Shown: positions 25,463 to 34,610 of the stretch, one piece after another
Numbering within the stretch: the first letter of the stretch is position 1
Layout of the letters: each line of letters begins with the position of its first letter
From: 2-12-FULL-35-15 sp036386835
GTDB lineage: Bacteria; Bacteroidota; Bacteroidia; 2-12-FULL-35-15
Length of the DNA stretch: 64,000 nt
Direction of reading: 5' to 3'
Assembly: GCA_036386835.1 (NCBI GenBank)
Contig: DASVUX010000016.1
Span: 33,529-97,528, forward strand
Position numbers and translations under genes: made by a program
Notes under the pieces: model-generated
Database searches by the model: none
What the model was told of the DNA's origin: nothing
What the model saw: only the letters and a program-made list of their open reading frames with translations

Positions 25463-28420
25463 TTAAATAGGTATTGTGATGGTTGCCCTGGTGCCCTGCG
25501 GCTGACCGTCAGTTCCTGTTTTATCTTCTATTGTCAGTTCAATGCTGATGTTCTCAATGTAATTCAGTACCCTGATCCTTTCTTTGATAATTTCCATTCC
25601 TCTTGATGTATGCCCTTTGTAATATTCAGCGTTGATGATTTTAGCCTGTTTCCTGCCAATTCCGTCATCCTCTATTATCCCGATGAGGTGACTGTCTTTT
25701 ATAGCGAAGGAGACACTCAGGGTCCCTTTCCGGTCAAGGTTGAGTAAGCCGTGTGTGATCGCATTTTCAAGGAAAGGCTGGAACAGCATGCTGGGGATCT
25801 CAATGTTGAATATGTCCACACCGGGTTCTATCCGTAGCTGGAAGTTGAATTTGTCTTTGCTGCGCATAGCTTCAAGTTCAACGTAGAGCCGTAAAAGCTC
25901 GATCTCATCCTGAAGTGAAACCATGTTGGATTTCGAGTGCTCCAGCGACCTTCGCATCAGCATGGAGAATTTCGTCAGGTATTTGCTGGCGGAGACTTCA
26001 TCGTTCAGGATAATAAAGTGCTGGATCGAGTTCAGGCAGTTAAAAATGAAATGCGGGTTCATCTGGGCTTGTAATGCTTTTAATTCAATGTTCGCATACT
26101 GCCGGTTGATCTGTGTTTTCAGCTTTTCGCGTTTCCTGATCCTCCCGATGATCAGGATGGTGGCAAACAGGATGGTGAAGAGAACGATCACCCCTGCTGT
26201 TATAATGAACCGGGGTTTCTTCCAGAATTCCGTTTCCTGGATAATTCTTATTGATGCCTCTGAAATTGCCGTATTTCCCGCTGCCCTTATTTTCAGGAGG
26301 TAGCTTCCTGCCGGGAGGCCGGCAAGCCGGATCTCACGCGAAGTTCCGTTACTGATCCATTTTGAGCTGAGTCCCTCAAGCTTATATTCAAAGAACATTC
26401 TTGATGCATTATTGAAAGTAGGACAGGCGAAGCTGACAAGGACCGAAGTGTTTCCCGGTTCCGAAAGCACACTGTCCCGTATAACCTGTTCTCGCTCTCC
26501 GATCCGGATTCCCTCAATAATGATCCGGGTGCTTATGTTTTGCTTAAAAAGCGATGAAGGATCGATCACTGCAACCCCTTTCACTGTTGGAAACCAGAAC
26601 TCGCCATTGGCGTTCTTCAGAACAGACGGCTGCGAGCCGCCATTGAATTCCATGCTCTTCAGGCCGTCTTCCTTCGTAAGCAAGACAGGGTTAAGCTCCT
26701 GGCTGATATTGTCCGCAAAATTACTGAGCTCTTTTTTATCTATCACATACATCCCGGAATTAGAAGGCAGCCAGAGATTCCCGTTTTTGTCTTCCGTGAT
26801 GCTCCAGACGTTCTTGTTGAGCAATGGCGAATGGTCATTGAAATAAAAAATCCTGCCGTTCTTTATTCTTGCAAGTCCCTCTCCATGATACCCGATCCAC
26901 AGGACGCCTTCGGCATCTTCATATATGTATCTTACAGAGGAGCGCTTGTAACCCGCTGCAGTATCCTTTAGCGTAATTTTATTATTTGTCAGGGTTGCCA
27001 ACCCGGCACCAGTTCCGAGCCATAGCTGTGAAGTCCTGTCCTCGTAAACAAAACAGATCCCCTGATGGAAGCTTGTATCCACCCTTGTAAATGTTCCTGG
27101 TGAATAATAACACAGCCCGTTCGATGTCCCCATCCAGATGCGGTCCCGGGGATCGCGGTAAAGTGAAAAAACCAGGTTGCCGCTGAGACCGTCCGTGGTA
27201 TTATAATAAGTTATCTTATTGTTTTTAATTTTACAGATGCCGTTCCCGTAAACACTTGCCCATAGGTTTGCCTCCCGGTCTTCCATGATCGTCCAGACGC
27301 ATTTTTCTTTTGGTTGCGGGAGGTCCTGGAGGAATCGACCGTTTGAGAATTCGGAGATGCCGCCACAATTATGGCCTATGTAGATGCTCCCGTTACTTCC
27401 TGCGATAATTGAGGTGCTGACATCGGAAAGCATTCCTTCATCTTTTGAGAATGCTTTGAAAAGCTTATGTTTCAATTTATTTAGTCCGCCATTGTTTGTA
27501 CCTATCCAGAGATTATTTTCGCGGTCGACAAATATTGCACGTGTACTGTTGGACGAAAGGCCCGATTGAGTGGAGATCAGTGAGCCATCGGGCAGAAGAA
27601 GACCGTTCTCTGTAAGAAAGCATAATTGTTTTTCTTCGTTATAGCCGATAAGGTTGTAGCCGCTTGATCCCGGGGTATGTTTTAAGTTCAGGACCTTACA
27701 GCTGCCTGCATGAACTTCGTAGAGCTTATCTTCAGCCGCAGCTATAATTTCTGAGAACGGGGAATAATAAAGGTTGGAAATCCGTGTTCCCTGGGTTTCA
27801 GGGAAGCTATAGTACTCGTTGTTGATATAGCTTACGAGCCCCTGGTCACAAGCGATATACAGCTGGTTGGTGTTAAGGCTGCGGATGGCATTCATCTTAC
27901 CTTGCTCTTTTAAAGGGAACTGCACAAATTGATTGTTCTTTAGTTGATACAGCTTATTATCGGCACATAATACCAGCACCGATCCGTTTGTGTAATCGGT
28001 GATCACATTTGCATAAATGTTTAGCCTGGCAGGCAGGGTATAAGAAGTAAATGTATTCCGGGCGTATCCTGTTAATAATCCGTCAACTGTGATGATCCAT
28101 AACCGGTCTTCGTAATCAATGAACAGCTGCTTGATGCCATTGCTTTTTAAAACGGGAGTATTGGAGGTATTGAAAGTGCTGAATTTTACACCATCAAACC
28201 TCACAAGCCCGTCAAATGTGGCGAGCCAGAGATAGCCGTCTTTTGTCTGTGCGATATCGTTGATGGAATTCTGCGGAAGGCCGTTTTCGGTGGTCCAGGT
28301 CTGGATGGAATACTTTTCTTTTGGCGAAAGGCTTTTTTCAGAAATAAAAGGGATCACCTGTGCATGCAGGGTAATACACTGAATAATTATAAATAATGAC
28401 CAAAGCCGCCTGCAACGCAT
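25463..28420 (-). CDS. Propeller-type sensor histidine kinase (LytS family)
   Basis: 985 residues: signal peptide, Reg_prop beta-propeller repeats (about 35-640), Y_Y_Y-like domain (about 650-735), one transmembrane helix (about 740-762), then a His_kinase domain with His790 in QAQMNPHFIFNCLNSIQHF and a GHKL ATPase domain with N-box NAITHGLLN and IIEDDGIGRKQA. The kinase faces the cytosol and senses through the periplasmic propeller. It is directly upstream of the LytTR regulator. A 44-bp dispersed repeat lies 136 bp before its start. Signal unknown. Confidence 0.92.
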   Translation of the reverse strand: MRCRRLWSLFIIIQCITLHAQVIPFISEKSLSPKEKYSIQTWTTENGLPQNSINDIAQTKDGYLWLATFDGLVRFDGVKFSTFNTSNTPVLKSNGIKQLFIDYEDRLWIITVDGLLTGYARNTFTSYTLPARLNIYANVITDYTNGSVLVLCADNKLYQLKNNQFVQFPLKEQGKMNAIRSLNTNQLYIACDQGLVSYINNEYYSFPETQGTRISNLYYSPFSEIIAAAEDKLYEVHAGSCKVLNLKHTPGSSGYNLIGYNEEKQLCFLTENGLLLPDGSLISTQSGLSSNSTRAIFVDRENNLWIGTNNGGLNKLKHKLFKAFSKDEGMLSDVSTSIIAGSNGSIYIGHNCGGISEFSNGRFLQDLPQPKEKCVWTIMEDREANLWASVYGNGICKIKNNKITYYNTTDGLSGNLVFSLYRDPRDRIWMGTSNGLCYYSPGTFTRVDTSFHQGICFVYEDRTSQLWLGTGAGLATLTNNKITLKDTAAGYKRSSVRYIYEDAEGVLWIGYHGEGLARIKNGRIFYFNDHSPLLNKNVWSITEDKNGNLWLPSNSGMYVIDKKELSNFADNISQELNPVLLTKEDGLKSMEFNGGSQPSVLKNANGEFWFPTVKGVAVIDPSSLFKQNISTRIIIEGIRIGEREQVIRDSVLSEPGNTSVLVSFACPTFNNASRMFFEYKLEGLSSKWISNGTSREIRLAGLPAGSYLLKIRAAGNTAISEASIRIIQETEFWKKPRFIITAGVIVLFTILFATILIIGRIRKREKLKTQINRQYANIELKALQAQMNPHFIFNCLNSIQHFIILNDEVSASKYLTKFSMLMRRSLEHSKSNMVSLQDEIELLRLYVELEAMRSKDKFNFQLRIEPGVDIFNIEIPSMLFQPFLENAITHGLLNLDRKGTLSVSFAIKDSHLIGIIEDDGIGRKQAKIINAEYYKGHTSRGMEIIKERIRVLNYIENISIELTIEDKTGTDGQPQGTRATITIPI

Positions 28421-28555
28421 TAATTCTAAGTGATGTTCTGTTTAGCTAAAGTAAGAAAGTCTGAGTTAAGGAAGTGTAATAAAATGCATTTTTAATACCT
28501 GGTTTTGCTAGTATGAAGCATTACTGAATTGAATTGAGTCAGAACTAATTTCTTT

Positions 28556-28599
28556 AGGTTACTATTTCTTTTCATTCAGTAATAGCGGTAAATGATCGC
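28556..28599 (+). repeat. 44-bp dispersed repeat, copy 2
   Basis: 41 of 44 positions match the copy at 19051-19094 in the same orientation. Here it lies upstream of the divergently oriented propeller histidine kinase. Confidence 0.8.
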
Positions 28600-28744
28600 C
28601 ATTCGAAATAACCTTCTAAGCGGGATCTTCAGCAGCGATCAAATTTAGCGGGTTGTTCTAAAGCGATAGCGGAATAAGAAATTACCTTATGAAAAGAAAA
28701 GGTTTTGTAACTTTTTGCCTTCAAAAAAGCTAATAGGAAGGATC

Positions 28745-28780
28745 AAAAAAAGGGAATGCTGATCAGCATTCCCTTTTTTT
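28745..28780 (-). terminator. Perfect palindromic terminator after the ABC exporter
   Basis: Seven A, GGGAATGCTGATCAGCATTCCC, then seven T: a fully self-complementary 36-nt sequence. On the minus strand it follows the ABC transporter stop by about 16 bp. Confidence 0.85.
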
Positions 28781-28796
28781 GATGATTTAAAAAAAA

Positions 28797-31700
28797 TTAT
28801 CTCCTTTTCCTTCCGATACTGCTGAAAATATTCTCCAGCAAATTGATGAATTTTTTAAGGACATCGAAATAAAGTGTTATCGCGAGTATCAGTGACATTC
28901 CCCAGATCACACAGATATTGAACCAGAAAGTATCATAATAGGTCCCGAAGAACTTTTTACGTGGTGCAAAGAAATGGGCTCTTCCTGCATTCGAGGCCGG
29001 ATCAAGATAAACGGGCTCGATCTTCTGAACATACTCCCCATCCAGGTCGAGGATTCGATAAGGCGTTGTGCGGTTCTTCACAAGATCGCTCAAGCTTTCA
29101 TTCTGGTATTCATCTTTTTCTTTCAGGTAGTTGTAACGCGAAACGCTGTCCTTCATGAAAGTGCTCACTTCCTTGTCTTTCATTTCGGTTGCATTCTTGA
29201 AATTCTTCTGATAGTTCATCTTCAGGTCATCGAAGCATTTATGGATCTGTGCAGCAACCGTAGGGCCGAAAGAGCCGATATTCAGGTTGCTCAACCCACC
29301 GCATTTGATCCTGGAGTTGCTCTTCACCTTAAGCTCTTTATCAAGCTCATTACGGATCATCTGTAAAGCCGCTACCACTTCCTGTTTCTTATCAGGTTTC
29401 ATGTAGTTAGCCTCGCAGAATTCCAGTTTTTTCACCATTTCAGGCAGCCAGAAATCTTTTTTATATGTTGCAATGCTGATCGCTTTGTCGTACTTGTAAA
29501 GATTCTTATCAAATCTATTATCCTTAAACTGTTTGATGGCTAAAGCTTCGAAAGCCCAGCGGGAAGTCATTACCTCCCCTGAGAAAGGAACATAGCTTTG
29601 TGAAGTGATCGCAGGGTTCAGCTTATCGAACTTAACGATAACACCACTCAGTAATAACTGCGGGATGATCAGGAACGGAATAAGGATATAAATTGTGACA
29701 GCTGAGTTAAAGCTTGCTGAGATATTTAATCCGAGCATATTTGCGAAGCAGGAAGTACTGAACAGTACGATCCAGTATGACAGGCCCATTCCCTGTACTT
29801 CAAGCACATAATTCCCTACAAGCACGAACATGAAAGTCTGGATTGCGGAAAGCACGAACATAATGATCACTTTGCTCCAGAGATAACTTCCTTTGCTCAG
29901 GTTAAGGAAAGATTCGCGTTTCTGGATCTTACGGTCGCGGATGATCTCTTCGGCACTCACTGTAAGGCCGATGAAAAGCGCAACCACAACTGCCATAAAA
30001 AGGTAAGCCGGTAAATTTTCGTTCTCACGGAAAATATAGCCCACCTTGTTGGAAAGGTCTGTGTTGTAAAACTTGATCAGGTAAGCAAGAATGAAAGCCA
30101 GTACAGGAGCTTCCAAAAGATTGATGGATAAGTATTGCTTGTTCGTTAATTTGGAAAGCACATCACGGGTAATGAATACCTTGAACTGGTTGAATTTGTT
30201 TGGGCGTTTAAAAGTGCTTTCAGGGATCTCGGTATAAATACCGTTCTCTTCAACTTTCTTCTCGATCTTTTCCTTATAGAAAGTGTTCCACTCTGCCGGT
30301 GATGTTTTCCGGTTCAGCGTTAGGTTACCGTATTCATCCAGTACCTTTGATTCAATGATATTGAATACCTGTTCCGGGTTTACGTTACCGCATTCGATAC
30401 ATTCGCTTTCGTTGCTGTTGGCGTGATTGACAACCGTTTTGAAATAAATCACCGAATCTACCGGGTTCCCGTAATAGATGGGGTAACCGCCAACATCCAG
30501 GATCATCAGCTTGTCAAACATCTTGAAGATATCGGAAGAAGGCTGGTGGATCACGACAAACACCAGCTTGCCTTTTAATGCAAGCTCTTTCAGCAAGTCC
30601 ATGATATTTTCTGAATCCCTCGATGATAAGCCGGAGGTAGGTTCATCAACAAAAAGAACAGAAGGTTCACGGATGAGCTCAAGTGCAATGTTCAGACGTT
30701 TCCGCTGGCCGCCGGAAATTGTTTTTTCAAGCGGGCTTCCCACTTTAAGATCGCGTGTTTCAATAAGGCCGATATCAGTCAGGACTTTCACGACCATCTC
30801 AGAGATCTCTGCATCATTCCTGTCGCCAAAGCATAATTTTGCATTGTAGAACAGGTTCTGGAATACCGTTAATTCTTCGATAAGAAGGTCATCCTGGGAA
30901 ACGTGGCCGATCACACCTTCGATCTGGTCTTTCTGGGTATGGATGTTTATACCGTTGATCTTAACAGATCCCCCGCTTGGGACCTCGTTGCTGTTCAGTA
31001 CATTCAGCAGGGTAGATTTACCTGCGCCTGAACCTCCCATAATCCCGATCAGCTTCCCGGATTCTTCGCTGAAATTGATGTCGCGTAAACCGAGTTTGCC
31101 GCCTTTGAATTTATATTCAAGGTTCTGAACCACGAATGATACTTTCGCTTTGGAAGTATCACTCATGAATGTACTTAATATATCACTGTAGTAAACAGGC
31201 TTCACCTTGGAGCTTCTTAAAGAAGACCCGGGTGTAAGGATGTACATTTTTCTCTGGATGAGGATCTGCCCGTTCAGGAGAAGTTCACTCTTTCCAAAAT
31301 AAAGAAGCGCGTACATGTTTACGCTGGGGATCCAGAGCACGCGTGCCTGCCCGGTTACACCTTCAGCATAAAAATGTTTGGTTTCTCTAAAATTATGGTT
31401 GGTTTTATTGTCAATGATAAGAACATACGGAGAATCGGGGATGGAATCCTCATTTGCCCGCACAAAGCTCATGCAGCGTTTGTACTCTTCGTCTTCAATG
31501 TTAAATGTCTCGGCAACAGTGGTGATGAACTCAAGCTCCTGTTCTGATATGTCGGAATTTGAATTGATGAATTCGATCAGCCTTATCAGCACGACCACCT
31601 TCTGGACCTGTGTAAGCTCGCTGTTGATCTGCGTACAGATCTTTAATATTTTAACGGAGTTCAGGGAAGTCCTTTTTGCAGTGCCGTCTTTTTTCTTTGT

Positions 31701-31880
31701 AACCTGGTGGTGCGCTTCGAGGAAATCATCGAAAATAGCGAGGTACTGATCCACGAGCTCCTGGTTCAGCTGCTGTTTAAGGAATGATTGTACAATTAGC
31801 CGGCCGTTATCATTGATCCCGTCAACCCTTGCGATGATGGCAAACATCTGCATGAGGGCCTTCAATATCCGTTCACTCAT
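28797..31880 (-). CDS. ABC-2/ABCG-like half-transporter with N-terminal TerB-like and FHA-like regions
   Basis: 1,027 residues. A helical N-terminal domain (1-~140) resembles TerB-like modules; an FHA-like beta-rich region follows (about 150-235). The ABC ATPase (about 248-470) has Walker A GGSGAGKST at 282-290, signature ISGGQRKRLNIAL and Walker B VLFVDEPTSGLSS, the PTSGL being typical of the ABCG/white type. The C-terminal ABC-2 membrane domain (about 570-1020) has six likely helices with a large insertion before the last one. ATPase before membrane domain is ABCG order. The substrate is unknown. A single-gene unit ended by a strong terminator. Confidence 0.85.
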   Translation of the reverse strand: MSERILKALMQMFAIIARVDGINDNGRLIVQSFLKQQLNQELVDQYLAIFDDFLEAHHQVTKKKDGTAKRTSLNSVKILKICTQINSELTQVQKVVVLIRLIEFINSNSDISEQELEFITTVAETFNIEDEEYKRCMSFVRANEDSIPDSPYVLIIDNKTNHNFRETKHFYAEGVTGQARVLWIPSVNMYALLYFGKSELLLNGQILIQRKMYILTPGSSLRSSKVKPVYYSDILSTFMSDTSKAKVSFVVQNLEYKFKGGKLGLRDINFSEESGKLIGIMGGSGAGKSTLLNVLNSNEVPSGGSVKINGINIHTQKDQIEGVIGHVSQDDLLIEELTVFQNLFYNAKLCFGDRNDAEISEMVVKVLTDIGLIETRDLKVGSPLEKTISGGQRKRLNIALELIREPSVLFVDEPTSGLSSRDSENIMDLLKELALKGKLVFVVIHQPSSDIFKMFDKLMILDVGGYPIYYGNPVDSVIYFKTVVNHANSNESECIECGNVNPEQVFNIIESKVLDEYGNLTLNRKTSPAEWNTFYKEKIEKKVEENGIYTEIPESTFKRPNKFNQFKVFITRDVLSKLTNKQYLSINLLEAPVLAFILAYLIKFYNTDLSNKVGYIFRENENLPAYLFMAVVVALFIGLTVSAEEIIRDRKIQKRESFLNLSKGSYLWSKVIIMFVLSAIQTFMFVLVGNYVLEVQGMGLSYWIVLFSTSCFANMLGLNISASFNSAVTIYILIPFLIIPQLLLSGVIVKFDKLNPAITSQSYVPFSGEVMTSRWAFEALAIKQFKDNRFDKNLYKYDKAISIATYKKDFWLPEMVKKLEFCEANYMKPDKKQEVVAALQMIRNELDKELKVKSNSRIKCGGLSNLNIGSFGPTVAAQIHKCFDDLKMNYQKNFKNATEMKDKEVSTFMKDSVSRYNYLKEKDEYQNESLSDLVKNRTTPYRILDLDGEYVQKIEPVYLDPASNAGRAHFFAPRKKFFGTYYDTFWFNICVIWGMSLILAITLYFDVLKKFINLLENIFSSIGRKRR

Positions 31881-31966
31881 AAGAGGAAATTATTTAGATT
31901 TAATAAGAAAAAAAAAGACATTAATACCGTGGTAATTAATGCCTTCTGATGATTCGTTCTGTAATA

Positions 31967-32401
31967 TTATTTTGCTTGTTTGAAGCCTATGAGCACCACA
32001 GCCCGTCCGGAGCCCTGTGCGCCTCCGTCGAGCTTAGCTTCAATGATGCATTCAAGTGTGCTTACAATTTTAAAATCCCAGTAAGGAGCATTCTTAAACT
32101 CGCTGTTGGTGAATAATAAATTGTGTTCAGTGTCATAAACGGAAAAAATAAGGTTTCCATCGGACAGTCCGCTGCAGGCAGCAATGCGGTACAATGTCCC
32201 ACCGTATAATGTCGTATGGAATTCAGCTGTTTCATCAGCGTTCATCAATAACGCACGGTATTGCTGTCCATCCGAAATGAAAGAGCTTTCAAGATGTTTT
32301 GCGCAGGAATTAGCTACCGTATCAGCGATCTGTGCAGATGAAGTATTTGTGATAAATAATCCGCAAACTGCTACGGCTAAAGTTAAAAATCCTTTTTTCA
32401 T
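31967..32401 (-). CDS. Small secreted protein, unknown function
   Basis: 144 residues with an N-terminal signal peptide (residues 3-23, FLTLAVAVCGLFITNTSSAQ). The mature part has two cysteines (in NSCAKHLE and IAACSGLS) and several short beta strands (LIFSVYDTEHNLLFT, WDFKIVSTLECIIEAKL). It likely folds as a small beta-sandwich in the periplasm or outside. No family recognised. It follows the larger lipoprotein gene by 57 bp in the same direction, so the two may be co-expressed. Confidence 0.65.
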   Translation of the reverse strand: MKKGFLTLAVAVCGLFITNTSSAQIADTVANSCAKHLESSFISDGQQYRALLMNADETAEFHTTLYGGTLYRIAACSGLSDGNLIFSVYDTEHNLLFTNSEFKNAPYWDFKIVSTLECIIEAKLDGGAQGSGRAVVLIGFKQAK

Positions 32402-32458
32402 ATGATATTCTATGGTTTTGTGTTCGTTCTGTATTGGTTAAGATCTTTTGATACTTAT

Positions 32459-33355
32459 TTATCCTACTACCTGGCTCCTGATATTCTTGATCTTTTGTGA
32501 AATAGATTCGATCTGCTCAGGAGTGATCTTAACATCTGTTTTGCTGTTGATCGTTGTTACTTTTTTCTCAGCGTCAGTTGTAGGTTTTTCATATTTGTAC
32601 TGGAATTCAACACCATCAAATACAGTAGAAAGGTCATTCAGGTTATCGATAAACTCTGTGTACTCCGGCTGGGAATAGAATGGTGTAAGTAATTTGATAA
32701 GGCTCTGTAATGAAGATTTTTGTTCAGCTATCCTGTGCTTCACATCTTCGCTCGGTTTTGTTTTGTAAACATTTGTGGCGAAATACAAGCTTTCGATCCA
32801 TCCTCCTGCAAGTACAAGCCCGCTTACATCGCTGCGGTCGTTATTCTTCAGGTAAGAATCACTTGAACGGTAAGCGACACCTACAAGAACAAGCATTGAA
32901 TCCTTGTTGCCAAGGTTCTTCTGGAAACGCTCAAGAGTGTTCATGTCGAATGCACCTGAAACGCCAAGCTCATCAGCAAGCTTCTTTGCAGAGTTCAGAT
33001 ATCCGATAGCATCCTGTGTCTGGTCATAGATCGTTACATAACCAAGGTCAGCACCATAAATGCCGAGGTTAAGGGCTTTGGAGAAATTGGTTGAATATTG
33101 AGAGGATTTGCTTGAGGCGTTAAGGATTTCCTTGCTGTAGCTTGCACCGCTGTTCTTGATCAGGAATGCAGTCTGGATAGGCGAAGGGATACTGAAGATC
33201 TCACCATTTACATTCAGTATAGTTGTCTGAGTACTGTCAACAGGAGGCAGGTCATCCCCGTCCTGCGGAGTATCATTGCTACAGCCTGAAGCTAAGATAG
33301 CGGAAACGGACAATAATAAAAAAGCTCCTTTTAATGTAGTAGGTTTCAATGTCAT
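32459..33355 (-). CDS. Lipoprotein of unknown function
   Basis: 298 residues with a signal of 24 residues ending at lipobox ASGC and an acidic linker (SNDTPQDGDDLPPVD). The remainder is mostly helical (YSKEILNASSKSSQYSTNFS, DLGVSGAFDMNTLERFQ-like helices) and ends with a long charged helix. No named domain recognised. It has a well-formed promoter at 33419-33448 and is the first gene of a probable two-gene unit with the small secreted protein. Location is probably the inner face of the outer membrane. Confidence 0.7.
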   Translation of the reverse strand: MTLKPTTLKGAFLLLSVSAILASGCSNDTPQDGDDLPPVDSTQTTILNVNGEIFSIPSPIQTAFLIKNSGASYSKEILNASSKSSQYSTNFSKALNLGIYGADLGYVTIYDQTQDAIGYLNSAKKLADELGVSGAFDMNTLERFQKNLGNKDSMLVLVGVAYRSSDSYLKNNDRSDVSGLVLAGGWIESLYFATNVYKTKPSEDVKHRIAEQKSSLQSLIKLLTPFYSQPEYTEFIDNLNDLSTVFDGVEFQYKYEKPTTDAEKKVTTINSKTDVKITPEQIESISQKIKNIRSQVVG

Positions 33356-33418
33356 TTCAACGTATGTTTTATAGATGGTTGTGTTAAATGTCCTTCATCC
33401 GTAATTTGAATGAAAGTC

Positions 33419-33448
33419 CAAAAATAACACTTTATCTAATAAAACAAA
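33419..33448 (-). promoter_or_regulatory. Bacteroidota-type promoter for the lipoprotein gene
   Basis: On the minus strand: TTTG (33448-33445), 18-nt spacer, TATTTTTG (33426-33419). The start codon is about 64 nt downstream. Confidence 0.65.
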
Positions 33449-33538
33449 CAATTCATCCTAACATTTTTAAAGAAAAGCAGCTTTTGAAATGCTTTAATCA
33501 AAAGTGCTTGATAATGAGCATTTTTGCTGAAATAAAAA

Positions 33539-33566
33539 ACAGGTCCCGGTATTTGCCGGGACCTGT
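33539..33566 (-). terminator. Intrinsic terminator after the T9SS cargo gene
   Basis: Stem ACAGGTCCCGG / CCGGGACCTGT with a 6-nt loop; on the minus strand it is followed by a T run (33531-33538). It sits 24 bp past the stop at 33590. Confidence 0.85.
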
Positions 33567-33589
33567 AAATTACAAACACAAATAAAAAT

Positions 33590-34477
33590 TTATTGAACAA
33601 GTATTTTTCCTTTTAAAAGCAGATTTTGACCATCTGAGATCACGTAAAGATAATTACCTTCTGACAGCCCGTCCACAACAATTACATTTCCTCTTACGGA
33701 ACTTTCCCTGATCTTTTTCCCGCTTGCATCGAACACAGAAAATTGTAATCCCGAAAAATTATCCAGGCCACCATAAAGCTCAATCGTGGTAATTCCATTT
33801 GACGGATTTGGATAAGCATTGCCCCGTAATACCGCGGCAATATTATTGTTAATCCCTGCGGCCACATTCCCGGGAAGCATAATCCGGTCGATATACAGGC
33901 TCGGCAGTGCCATCGTTACCTCATCCCACTTGTAATGCTTGCTGGAATTGAACATGATGATGATGGAATCCGGGTTTTCTGTTGGAAGCAGGTAATTCAT
34001 ATTCACCGTGTACATGGTGTATGCCGCTGAAGCCGGCAATGCCTGGACCCCAATGCCGATGGTATCATGCTTCATTGTGGATGTATTGAACTTTTTCAGG
34101 ATAATGGTTACTTCCGCTGAATCACCGGCAGTAACATCGGTGTACTTGTAAAAACCGCTTATTGCTGCTGGTTTCGAGGTGAATGGTGTCCCCCCCTCGA
34201 TGATATTTCCATAACCCGCAGGCTGTGACCCGTTAACAAGGATCCCCGGTGCGATGCCGCAGGCAAAATAACCCTGCAGCCTTGTGGCATAACTCCCCTG
34301 GAATGCATCGGTGCTCTGGTGCGCAGTATAGCAATACATCGCATACCAGTTAACCGGTAAAGTGTCCGGTGCATAACCCTGAGTTATACTCCAGGTTTCA
34401 AAATCAGTATTTGTAAGCGTTTGTGCATTTAAGCCTGCACCTGTTATTATCATTAAACCTACGAGGATCTTTTTCAT
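33590..34477 (-). CDS. Secreted protein with T9SS type A sorting domain
   Basis: 295 residues. A signal peptide (1-18, ending LNAQ) is followed by a jelly-roll-like domain beginning LTNTDFETW, with DGTGV-style strands ending in the SLYIDRIML strand near 200. The layout fits a carbohydrate-binding or PCMD-like module, not proven. The C-terminal ~75 residues (YPNPSNGITTIEL ... GNYLYVISDGQ ... KGKILVQ) are a typical T9SS sorting domain, so the protein is moved across the outer membrane by the T9SS and the domain is cleaved. A -7-like TAACTTTG lies at 34508-34501, leaving a short leader. Confidence 0.82.
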   Translation of the reverse strand: MKKILVGLMIITGAGLNAQTLTNTDFETWSITQGYAPDTLPVNWYAMYCYTAHQSTDAFQGSYATRLQGYFACGIAPGILVNGSQPAGYGNIIEGGTPFTSKPAAISGFYKYTDVTAGDSAEVTIILKKFNTSTMKHDTIGIGVQALPASAAYTMYTVNMNYLLPTENPDSIIIMFNSSKHYKWDEVTMALPSLYIDRIMLPGNVAAGINNNIAAVLRGNAYPNPSNGITTIELYGGLDNFSGLQFSVFDASGKKIRESSVRGNVIVVDGLSEGNYLYVISDGQNLLLKGKILVQ

Positions 34478-34587
34478 GTTGTCTGTTTTAAATTATACGA
34501 CAAAGTTAAGCCAGTGCGGGGCGGAAGTCAGGACACAAAAAAAGGATATGCTGGTACTTTTTAAGGCTGTATAAAGAAGGGAATGAA

Positions 34588-34595
34588 TATCTTTG
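34588..34595 (+). promoter_or_regulatory. -7 promoter element for the RlmL-like gene
   Basis: TATCTTTG matches TAnnTTTG. It covers the first possible TTG start at 34593, which excludes that start. No clear -33 TTG was found at the right distance. Confidence 0.4.
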
Positions 34596-34610
34596 CGTAA
34601 AACAAAGTCC

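Larger units (their letters stand above)
28421..28796. other. Intergenic region with a dispersed repeat copy and terminator
   Basis: No gene is seen in these 376 bp. They hold copy 2 of the 44-bp repeat (28556-28599) and a perfect 36-nt palindromic terminator (28745-28780). The rest is AT-rich with no clear promoter. Confidence 0.5.

Noticed and set aside
34593..34610. TTG start for the RlmL-like gene
   Set aside because: It lies in the -7 box, so it would be upstream of the transcript start.
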